Shown here: one piece after another, positions 57,169-64,000 of the stretch
Position numbering within the stretch: the stretch's first letter is position 1
How the letters are laid out: the number at the start of each line of letters is the position of its first letter
Origin: Roseivivax halotolerans
GTDB lineage: Bacteria; Pseudomonadota; Alphaproteobacteria; Rhodobacterales; Rhodobacteraceae
NCBI RefSeq assembly: GCF_900115815.1
Contig: NZ_FOXV01000003.1
Coordinates: 310,001 to 374,000, forward strand
Direction: 5' to 3'
Length of the DNA: 64,000 nucleotides
Program-made: the position numbers and the translations under genes
Notes under the pieces: model-generated
The model's database searches: none
Told to the model about the DNA's origin: nothing
What the model saw: only the letters and a program-made list of their open reading frames with translations

Positions 57169-58686
57169 TCAGTCCCTCAGATCCTCGGGCAAGAGCGCCT
57201 GAGGCATGTTCTGGTAGCAGACCGGCCGCAGGAAACGGCGGATTGCCAGTGTTCCGACACTCGTCGCGCCGAAATTCGTCGATGCCGGGAAAGGTCCGCC
57301 ATGCACCATTGCGTGGGCGACTTCGACCCCGGTCGGAAAACCGTTCACGAGCACCCTGCCCGCCTTGCGTTCGAGGATCGGCATGAGCGCCTTCGCGTCG
57401 TCCGTATCGCCGTCATCCATCTGCAAGGTCGCGGTGAGCTGCCCGGCAAGATCCGCCGCGATGGCACGGCGCTGACCGGCATCCTTCGCACGCACCACGA
57501 TGCCCGCGGGTCCGAAGATCTCGTGGGCCAGCACCGGGTGGGCCTGCCAGTCATCGCCCGAGACCGCGAAAACCGCCGGCGCGCCTTGCCGCCCCTCGCA
57601 ACTGGCCGCGAGGATCCGTTCGACCCCGTCCGTGCCGGAGACGGCCTCGACCCCGCCGCGATAGGCCTTCGCCACGCCCGCAGTCAGCATCGGCTGCGCC
57701 GGAACCTTTCCAAGCGCTTCGGCAGCCTGCGTGAGGAACGCTTCGGCCCCCTCGCCCTCGGTCAGGATAACGACCCCGGGATTGGTGCAGAACTGACCGA
57801 CGCCCATCGTAAGCGAGCCGGCCCAGGCCGCCCCGATCTCTCCGCCCCGCGCGGCTTGCGCCGCCGGAAGCACGAAGACGGGATTGATCGCGCCCAGCTC
57901 TCCGAAGAAGGGGATCGGCTCGGGGCGCGCCATCGCGAGGTCGAACAGCGCCTTGCCCCCGCGGAACGAGCCGGTGAAGCCGACAGCGCGTGTGATGGAA
58001 TGCGTGACCAGCGCTTCTCCTGCCTCGTTCGTGTTCGACTGGATGAAGCCGAACACCCCGGCCGGCATTCCCGTCTTCTCGCTCGCCGCAGCGATGGCGC
58101 GCGCGACAAGCTCGCCGCAACCGGGATGCGCCGGATGGCCCTTGTAGACCACCGGGCAGCCCGCCGCGAGCGCAGCGGCGGTGTCGCCGCCTGCCGTCGA
58201 GAAGGCCAGCGGGAAATTCGAAGCTCCGAAGACCGCAACGGGCCCGAGCGGGCGCTGGATCATCCGAAGATCGGGGCGCGGCATCGGTTGGCGGTCTGGC
58301 AGGGCCTCGTCGTGCCGCCGGTCGAGATAAGCGCCGTCTCGGATATGGGTCGCGAAGAGGCGCAGCTGGTTGGCGGTGCGGGGCAACTCGACGCTACGCA
58401 GGCGCGGCTCCGGCAGGCCGGTCTCGGCCATACCGATCTCCGTGATCGCATCGACCCGCGCTTCAATCTCCTCGGCGATGGCGTCGAGAAACAGCGCCCG
58501 ATCCTCACGGGACCTCCAGCCATAGGTTTCGAAGGCGGCCTCGGCGGCCTTCATCGCCGCGTCGATCTCGGCCTTGCCGCCGCTATGGACATGCAGGGGC
58601 GTACCGGACACCGGGTCGGACTCGAAGGTCTGGCCTGCCGAGACCCAGTTTCCGTCGATGTAATGCTGTCCTGTCAGGTCGGTCAT
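57169..58686 (-). CDS. 2-oxoglutarate semialdehyde (2,5-dioxovalerate) dehydrogenase
   Basis: Oxidises 2-oxoglutarate semialdehyde to 2-oxoglutarate, the last step of the non-phosphorylative pentose route. The 505-residue aldehyde dehydrogenase has the catalytic cysteine in VGQFCTNPG, the GELGAINPVF stretch and the NAD(P) site FGASNFPLAFSTAGGDT. Family assignment is helped by the neighbours. It overlaps the sugar dehydrogenase by 4 bp (58683-58686). Confidence 0.9.
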   Translation of the reverse strand: MTDLTGQHYIDGNWVSAGQTFESDPVSGTPLHVHSGGKAEIDAAMKAAEAAFETYGWRSREDRALFLDAIAEEIEARVDAITEIGMAETGLPEPRLRSVELPRTANQLRLFATHIRDGAYLDRRHDEALPDRQPMPRPDLRMIQRPLGPVAVFGASNFPLAFSTAGGDTAAALAAGCPVVYKGHPAHPGCGELVARAIAAASEKTGMPAGVFGFIQSNTNEAGEALVTHSITRAVGFTGSFRGGKALFDLAMARPEPIPFFGELGAINPVFVLPAAQAARGGEIGAAWAGSLTMGVGQFCTNPGVVILTEGEGAEAFLTQAAEALGKVPAQPMLTAGVAKAYRGGVEAVSGTDGVERILAASCEGRQGAPAVFAVSGDDWQAHPVLAHEIFGPAGIVVRAKDAGQRRAIAADLAGQLTATLQMDDGDTDDAKALMPILERKAGRVLVNGFPTGVEVAHAMVHGGPFPASTNFGATSVGTLAIRRFLRPVCYQNMPQALLPEDLRD

Positions 58687-59627
58687 GAAATCTCCTGTGG
58701 GTCGTCGTGAAAAGCTGCAACGGCGATGTGACGTCCGAGCATGAATGCATCAGCGACATGAACGAGCGGTTCGACGTCCACATCGCTCTGGCCGGCTTCG
58801 ATCAGTTCGGCGAAACGCCGGTAGAGGCTGGGGTATTCGCCTGGCGCCTCGACACTCTGTTCCGCGCCGTCGACATGAAGCCGGGCGCCACCCTCGGTCA
58901 GCTTCAAGGTGCTGCTGTCGGTCTCGATCTCGATCTGCCAGATCTCGCCGCCCTCCTGCCGCCAGTCGAAGACAGCCTCGGCGCGAAGCCCGTCCGGGCC
59001 GGCGAAGGTCAGATCGGCGGCGATCGGGGCCGCACGGTTCTCGGGGAAGGACAGCGTGGCACCGGTCAGATGCAACGAGACGGGCAGGATCTTCGACAAG
59101 AGCGAGAGCGCGTTGATCCCGGGATCGAACACGCCGAGCCCGCCCGGTTGCCAGATCCAGTCCTGGCCCGGATGCCATTTCCGCACGTCTTCCTTCCAAT
59201 CGACGCGCACCGCCCGGATCGCCTTGCCTGCAAGCCAGTCCCGCGCTGCGTCGGCGGCCTCCGCATGGCGGCTGTGCCACGTGGCAAAGAGCGTCTTGCC
59301 CGCCGCGCGCGCCTGACGCTCAAGCTTCAGAACCTCGGCGATCGAGGCGCCGGGCGGCTTCTCCAGCATGACGTGGCGACCTGCGCCCAAGGCGGCGCTC
59401 GCCGCGGCGAAACGCGGCACCGGCGGCATGGTCAGCGAGACGGCCGGGATATCGGGCCGCGCCGCCAGCATCGCGCCGATCTCGGCATGGTTCTCGACGC
59501 CCACTATGCCGCCAGAGCCGCTGACCGTGGCTGCGAGATAGAAAGCCGGATCGGCCGCGATGGACGGGATATGCTGGTCGCGGGCGATCTTGCCGATGCC
59601 GACGAGGGCGATGTCAGTGACTGTCAC
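58683..59627 (-). CDS. L-arabinose/D-galactose 1-dehydrogenase (Gfo/Idh/MocA family)
   Basis: Oxidises the sugar at C1 to the lactone with NAD(P). The 314-residue product resembles the Azospirillum enzyme throughout: VGIGKIARDQHIPSI, EKPPGAS with the catalytic Lys, TLFATWHSRHA and WHPGQDWIW, GLGVFDPGINALS. The start is a GTG at 59627 with GGGAGG upstream and a 14-bp overlap with the dehydratase gene; no suitable ATG exists before the nucleotide-binding fold. Confidence 0.9.
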   Translation of the reverse strand: MTVTDIALVGIGKIARDQHIPSIAADPAFYLAATVSGSGGIVGVENHAEIGAMLAARPDIPAVSLTMPPVPRFAAASAALGAGRHVMLEKPPGASIAEVLKLERQARAAGKTLFATWHSRHAEAADAARDWLAGKAIRAVRVDWKEDVRKWHPGQDWIWQPGGLGVFDPGINALSLLSKILPVSLHLTGATLSFPENRAAPIAADLTFAGPDGLRAEAVFDWRQEGGEIWQIEIETDSSTLKLTEGGARLHVDGAEQSVEAPGEYPSLYRRFAELIEAGQSDVDVEPLVHVADAFMLGRHIAVAAFHDDPQEIS

Positions 59628-61356
59628 GCGGCACCTCCCGTCCTCGGCAGCCTTTGAGGAAGTCGAAATCGACCCCGGTATCGGCTCCCTCCACGTGATC
59701 GTGGAACAGCTTGGCATAACCGCTGGCGGGCGGCTCGACTCGGGATTGCCACGCGGCGAGGCGCTGTTCCAGCTCCTCTTCGGAGATATCGAGATGCAAG
59801 CGCCGGTCGGGCACGTTGACCTCGATCATGTCGCCGGTACGGACCACCGCCAGCGGGCCGCCGACCGCCGCCTCCGGGGCGGTATGCAGGATGACCGTGC
59901 CATAAGCCGTACCCGACATGCGCGCATCCGAGATCCGCACCATATCGGTGATGCCTTTCCTCAGCAGCTTTGGCGGAAGCCCCATGTTTCCCACCTCGGG
60001 CATGCCGGGATATCCTTTGGGCCCGCAATATTTCAGCACCATGATGCAGGTCTCGTCGATCTCGAGCGCGTCATCGCCGATACGCGCCTTGTAGTCATCG
60101 ATATCCTCGAAGACGACGGCGCGGCCGCGATGAACCATCAGGTGCTCTGAGGCGGCCGACGGCTTGATGACCGCGCCGCCCGGCGCGAGGTTGCCGCGCA
60201 GAACCGCGATGCCGCCGCTCGTCGCGAGTGCCTTGTCGGCTGGCCGGATCACGTCCTCGTTCCAGTTCACCGCGTCCTTCACCTCGTCCCAGATCGGCCC
60301 GCCCGAGACGGTCAGCGCGTCCTTGTTCAGCATGCCCGCCTCGCCCAGCCGCTTCAGCACGACCGGCAGGCCTCCGGCGTAGAAGAACTCCTCCATCAGG
60401 TACTGGCCAGAGGGCATGAGGTTGACGATCGTCGGCACGTCGCGGCCGAGCCTGTCCCAATCGTCGAGCGTCACATCGACGCCGACGCGCCCCGCCATCG
60501 CCAGAAGATGCACGACCGCGTTCGTCGAGCCGCCGATCGCGCCGTTGGTGCGGATCGCGTTCTCGAACGCCGCCTTGGTCATCACGTCCGACGGCTTGAG
60601 ATCGTCCCTGACCATCTCGACGATGCGCCGGCCGGACATCTGCGCCATCACGCGGCGCCGCGCGTCGACGGCCGGGATCGCCGCATTGCCCGAAAGCGCC
60701 ATGCCCAGTGCCTCGGCCATGCTCGCCATCGTGCTCGCCGTGCCCATCGTGTTGCAGGTGCCGGTAGAGCGCGACATCGCCTGCTCGGCCTCGAGGAAGT
60801 CCTCCTGGGTCATCTTGCCGGCCTTGATATCCTCCGACATCTGCCAGAGCGCCGTGCCCGACCCCACACGCTCGCCGCGGAACCAGCCATTCAGCATCGG
60901 CCCGCCGGTGACGACGATCGATGGAATATCGGTCGAGGCCGCGCCCATGATGAGCGAAGGCGTGGTCTTGTCGCAACCGACCATCAGCACCGCGCCGTCG
61001 ATCGGTTGGGCCCGCATCACTTCCTCGACGGCCATCGCCGCGAGGTTGCGGTACATCATCGCCGTCGGGCGAAACGTATTCTCGGAAGCCGAGAAGACGG
61101 GCACTTCGAGAGGAAAGCCTCCCGCTTCCCAGATCCCGGCCTTCACCTTCTCGGCAAGCTCGCGCAGATGGCCGTTGCAGGGCGTCAGCTCCGACCAGGT
61201 GTTGAGAATGCCGATGACCGGCCGCCCGTCGAACACATCATGCGGGTGACCCTGGTTCTTCAGCCATCCCCGGTGGTAGATCGTGTCCCGGCTGGTGCCG
61301 CCATACCATTCCTGGCTGCGCAGCTTTCTCGGCCATTCTGCAGGTTTGAACGTCAC
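59614..61356 (-). CDS. L-arabonate dehydratase (IlvD/Edd family)
   Basis: An iron-sulfur dehydratase that converts L-arabonate (and often D-galactonate or D-fuconate) to the 2-keto-3-deoxy acid. The 580-residue product has the cluster cysteines in TPCNGHLRELAE, VGCDKTTPS and TGTCNTMGTAST, and MPEVGNMGLPP near the C-terminus. It overlaps araD1 (61353-61356) and the sugar dehydrogenase, so the steps are in one transcript. Confidence 0.92.
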   Translation of the reverse strand: MTFKPAEWPRKLRSQEWYGGTSRDTIYHRGWLKNQGHPHDVFDGRPVIGILNTWSELTPCNGHLRELAEKVKAGIWEAGGFPLEVPVFSASENTFRPTAMMYRNLAAMAVEEVMRAQPIDGAVLMVGCDKTTPSLIMGAASTDIPSIVVTGGPMLNGWFRGERVGSGTALWQMSEDIKAGKMTQEDFLEAEQAMSRSTGTCNTMGTASTMASMAEALGMALSGNAAIPAVDARRRVMAQMSGRRIVEMVRDDLKPSDVMTKAAFENAIRTNGAIGGSTNAVVHLLAMAGRVGVDVTLDDWDRLGRDVPTIVNLMPSGQYLMEEFFYAGGLPVVLKRLGEAGMLNKDALTVSGGPIWDEVKDAVNWNEDVIRPADKALATSGGIAVLRGNLAPGGAVIKPSAASEHLMVHRGRAVVFEDIDDYKARIGDDALEIDETCIMVLKYCGPKGYPGMPEVGNMGLPPKLLRKGITDMVRISDARMSGTAYGTVILHTAPEAAVGGPLAVVRTGDMIEVNVPDRRLHLDISEEELEQRLAAWQSRVEPPASGYAKLFHDHVEGADTGVDFDFLKGCRGREVPRDSH

Positions 61357-62345
61357 AGCGGGCGCACCTCCGTCATCGGCTCCGCCTTGCCCAGGGGGGC
61401 AAAGGAGAGCGGGTTTCTGAGGGGAAGACCGAAGGCTGCGGCCTCGATCTCGAAGACGTCGCCATCTCTCGGCTGCACCCCGTCGGCAAAGGACAAAGTC
61501 GCCGTGCCGAACATATGGACATGCACGTCGCCCGGCTGGCGGAAGATGTCATACTTGAAATGGTGGTGTTCGAGATTGGCGATCGTGTGGGACATGTTGG
61601 CCTCTCCCGAAAGGAAGGGCTTCTCGAAGATCACCTCCTCCCCGCGCCGGATCCGGCTCGTGCCCTCGACGCTCTGCGGCAACTCGCCGACGAGGAGTTC
61701 CGGCCCGATGGCGCAGGGGCGCAGCTTGGAATGGGCGAGGTAGAGGTAGTTCTGCCGCTCGGTGACGTGATCCGAGAATTCATTGGCGAGGGCAAAGCCC
61801 AGGCGCACGGGCGCGCCGTCCGGCGCGATCACGTAGATCCCTGCGATCTCGGGCTCTTCGCCGCCATCGAGCGCGAACGGCGGGCTTACGAGCGGCGCGC
61901 CGGGCGCGACGAGCGCCGCGCCGGTGCCCTTGTAGAACCATTCGGGCTGCACGCCCGCCGCGCCGTTGCCGGGCTTACCGCCCTCGACGCCCATGCGGAA
62001 CATCTTCATCGAGTCGGTTTCGTCCTCGGGTTTCTTGGCATGCATCGAGGCCCGCGTTGAGGCCGACCCCAGATGCGTCAGGCCCGTTCCGGTGAGGTGC
62101 AGATGCGCCGGGTCGGCATGGGTCACGGGCGGCAGGAGGCGTCCTTCGGCAGCCAGAACCTCGAGATTGACCGCGCCATTGAGACCAAGCGACAAGACAA
62201 GGTCACGCAGGCCCACGCCCTCTTCGAGAGCGCGCATGGCAAGGTCGTAAAGCGACAGCTCGCTTTTCACCTCGTAGGCTTCGGACCCGTCGCGCGCGAC
62301 GACCTGAATGCTTCCCGAGGATGTGCGGTATTGGGACAGATGCAT
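61353..62345 (-). CDS. araD1: 2-keto-3-deoxy-L-arabonate dehydratase AraD1 (GguC family)
   Basis: A 330-residue FAH-fold protein of the GguC/AraD1 family, which dehydrates 2-keto-3-deoxy-L-arabonate to 2-oxoglutarate semialdehyde. GSASTRASMH, the FALANEFSDH segment with probable metal ligands, and HVHMFGTATLSFADG are visible. It is directly downstream of gguB (4-bp gap), the same order as gguABC in Agrobacterium. Confidence 0.88.
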   Translation of the reverse strand: MHLSQYRTSSGSIQVVARDGSEAYEVKSELSLYDLAMRALEEGVGLRDLVLSLGLNGAVNLEVLAAEGRLLPPVTHADPAHLHLTGTGLTHLGSASTRASMHAKKPEDETDSMKMFRMGVEGGKPGNGAAGVQPEWFYKGTGAALVAPGAPLVSPPFALDGGEEPEIAGIYVIAPDGAPVRLGFALANEFSDHVTERQNYLYLAHSKLRPCAIGPELLVGELPQSVEGTSRIRRGEEVIFEKPFLSGEANMSHTIANLEHHHFKYDIFRQPGDVHVHMFGTATLSFADGVQPRDGDVFEIEAAAFGLPLRNPLSFAPLGKAEPMTEVRPL

Positions 62346-62349
62346 CGGC

Positions 62350-63558
62350 TCAGCCCTTCTTTTTGTTCATGACGTCGAAGATGACCGCAGCGAGCAGCAC
62401 CAGGCCCTTGATGACCTGCTGGTAATCGATGCCGATCCCGAGGATGGACATGCCATTATTCATGACACCCATGATGAAGGCGCCGATCACCGCGCCGATG
62501 ACCGTGCCCACGCCGCCGGCCATCGACGCGCCGCCGATGAAGACCGCCGCGATCACGTCCAGCTCGAACGTCGCGCCCGCTTTCGGCGTCGCGGTGTTGA
62601 GCCGCGCAGCGAAGACGAGGCCCGCGAGGGCGGCCAGCATGCCCATATTGGCGAAGGTCAGGAAGGTCAGCCGCTGCGAGTTGATGCCCGACAGCGATGC
62701 CGCCTTCTCGTTGCCGCCAATGGCGTAGATCCGCCGGCCGATCGTCGTGCGGCTCGTGATGAACGAATAGACCGCGATCAGGAGCGCCATGACGATGAAG
62801 ACATTCGGCAGGCCGCGGAAATCGGCCATGAGCCAGCTCATCCAGACGATACCGAAGAAGATGAGCGCGGTCTTCGCGGCGAAAAAGGCGAAGGGCTCGG
62901 CCGGAACGCCGGTGCGCGCCTCGGCCTGCCGGTTCCGGATCGCAAGCCATGTCAGGACAGCCGCAACCCCGAGGCCGATCAGGAGAGAGAGCAGGTTGAA
63001 CCCCTCCATTCCGAAAGGATCGCCGATGAAGCCTGACGAGATCAGCTGAAACTCGCGTGGAAATGGACCGACCGACTGCCCGGCCAGAAGCCACAGCGTC
63101 AGCCCTTTGAAGACAAGCATGCCCGCAAGCGTCACGATGAAGGACGGAATGCGGAAATAGGCGACCCAGAAACCCTGCGCCGCCCCGATAAGCGCGCCCG
63201 CGGCGAGGCACAGGATGCCTGCGAGAAGGTAATGCATGTCCCAGTTGACGATCATCACCGCCGCAAGCGCCCCTATGAATCCCAGCACCGAGCCAACAGA
63301 CAGATCGATATGCCCCGCGACGATCACGAGCAACATGCCCACGGCCATGATGATGATATAGGAATTCTGCAAAATCAGGTTGGTGAGGTTCACCGGACGC
63401 AAGAGAATGCCGCCGGTGGCGATCTGGAAGAAGGCCATGATCGCGATCAATGCGAACAGGATCCCGTATTCGCGCAGATGGGTCTTGAGAAACCGCCAGC
63501 TCGCGCTGGCCTGTTTCGCCGCCGGAGCCTCTCCTCCGCGGTCTACGGTCTCGCTCAT
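62350..63558 (-). CDS. gguB: Multiple-sugar ABC transporter permease GguB
   Basis: A 402-residue permease, longer than RbsC (about 320) because of an inserted segment near residues 160-230, as in GguB/XylH. It has about 10-12 helices and [18 protein letters not shown]. It carries sugars bound by ChvE, whose gene is expected beyond the window end. It overlaps gguA by 4 bp (63555-63558). Confidence 0.93.
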   Translation of the reverse strand: MSETVDRGGEAPAAKQASASWRFLKTHLREYGILFALIAIMAFFQIATGGILLRPVNLTNLILQNSYIIIMAVGMLLVIVAGHIDLSVGSVLGFIGALAAVMIVNWDMHYLLAGILCLAAGALIGAAQGFWVAYFRIPSFIVTLAGMLVFKGLTLWLLAGQSVGPFPREFQLISSGFIGDPFGMEGFNLLSLLIGLGVAAVLTWLAIRNRQAEARTGVPAEPFAFFAAKTALIFFGIVWMSWLMADFRGLPNVFIVMALLIAVYSFITSRTTIGRRIYAIGGNEKAASLSGINSQRLTFLTFANMGMLAALAGLVFAARLNTATPKAGATFELDVIAAVFIGGASMAGGVGTVIGAVIGAFIMGVMNNGMSILGIGIDYQQVIKGLVLLAAVIFDVMNKKKG

Positions 63559-64000
63559 GTCACGCGCTCCCCTGTCTTGATGATACGGGCCATGATCTTT
63601 TCCTGGCTGGCTTCGTGGGTGGGCATCTCGCCGACGAAGCGGCCCTCGTTCATGACGTAAAGACGATCCGTGATGCCAAGAAGCTCGGGCATCTCGGAGG
63701 AGATCACGACGATCGCCTTGCCCTGTTTGGCGAGATCCCGAATAACCGTGTAGATCTCGAATTTCGCGCCGACATCGATGCCGCGCGTCGGCTCATCGAG
63801 GATCAGGATATCCGGATCTGCGAAGAGCCATTTCGACAGGACAACCTTCTGCTGGTTGCCGCCCGAGAGGTTCACCGTTTCCTGCTCGATCGAGCTCGAC
63901 TTGATGTTGAGCCGCTCGCGGTACCGCTCGGCGACCTCGGTCTCGCGGGCGCGATTCAGCACCATCCCGTCTGCCACGGCATCAAGCTTGGCCATCGAGA
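63555..64000 (-). CDS. gguA: Multiple-sugar ABC transporter ATP-binding protein GguA, C-terminal part
   Basis: The gene enters from beyond the right end; about 147 residues of the second ATPase domain are visible. It has the signature [16 protein letters not shown], Walker [21 protein letters not shown] and [14 protein letters not shown]. The frame continues open to base 64000. With GguB it forms the ChvE-type importer for arabinose, galactose and related sugars. Confidence 0.93.
   Translation of the reverse strand, partial: SMAKLDAVADGMVLNRARETEVAERYRERLNIKSSSIEQETVNLSGGNQQKVVLSKWLFADPDILILDEPTRGIDVGAKFEIYTVIRDLAKQGKAIVVISSEMPELLGITDRLYVMNEGRFVGEMPTHEASQEKIMARIIKTGERVT

Overview
The window is 64 kb of GC-rich chromosomal DNA from an alphaproteobacterium, almost certainly of the order Rhodobacterales (Rhodobacter/Roseobacter group). 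Evidence: a gene-transfer-agent-type holin/endolysin pair away from any phage genes, a CtrA-phosphorelay phosphotransferase (ChpT), an olsBA ornithine-lipid pair, system I cytochrome c maturation genes (ccmE, ccmF, ccmH), a zwf-pgl-pgi glucose-oxidation operon, and a ribosomal protein L21 with a long helix-hairpin-helix tail. Genes are densely packed, with many ATGA or TGATG overlaps. No insertion sequence, integrase, prophage structural gene, CRISPR array or rRNA operon was seen. One tRNA (Ser, CGA) is present. No gap without a gene exceeds 300 bp; the largest (about 260-290 bp, before the acidic protein at 2.8 kb and before putP at 51.3 kb) each hold an inverted repeat.

Region by region. 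0-6 kb: 3' part of gltX, gltA, a large acidic two-repeat protein of unknown function, a small YfiM-like protein behind a CtrA-box-like motif, and a PaaG-like enoyl-CoA isomerase/hydratase. 6-10 kb: ccmH-ccmF, then the GTA-type holin and GH108 endolysin behind their own terminator. 10-25 kb: a DUF985 cupin, a PRC-barrel protein with LEA-like 11-residue repeats, pgi-pgl-zwf, nucleoside hydrolase, GST, GNAT, a CBS membrane protein, SelO, a ZntB/CorA-type transporter, a DUF533 protein, two DMT exporters, enolase and an MFS carrier. 25-37 kb: serine hydrolase, ccmE, olsA-olsB, DUF3553/chpT (divergent), proA-proB-obgE, a GNAT, rpmA-rplU, a DUF2059 protein and tRNA-Ser. 37-38.5 kb: a periplasmic 5'-nucleotidase.

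38.6-49.8 kb is an aromatic-catabolism island: a divergent LysR regulator faces a ten-gene minus-strand run encoding a VOC ring-cleaving (hydroquinone-type) dioxygenase, a carboxylesterase, maleylacetate reductase, a complete Liv-type ABC importer, a flavin phenol-type hydroxylase and a hydroxyquinol 1,2-dioxygenase. Together they would import a phenolic compound, hydroxylate it, open the ring and reduce maleylacetate to 3-oxoadipate.

49.8-52.5 kb carries putP, a universal stress protein and a small acidic membrane protein. 52.6-64 kb is a sugar island, all on the minus strand: gguA-gguB (ChvE-type importer, gguA cut by the window end), araD1/gguC, an L-arabonate-type dehydratase, an L-arabinose/galactose 1-dehydrogenase and 2-oxoglutarate-semialdehyde dehydrogenase, then a second importer of the YtfQRT-YjfF (galactofuranose) type. 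This is a non-phosphorylative route from arabinose-type sugars to 2-oxoglutarate; only the sugar lactonase is not seen.
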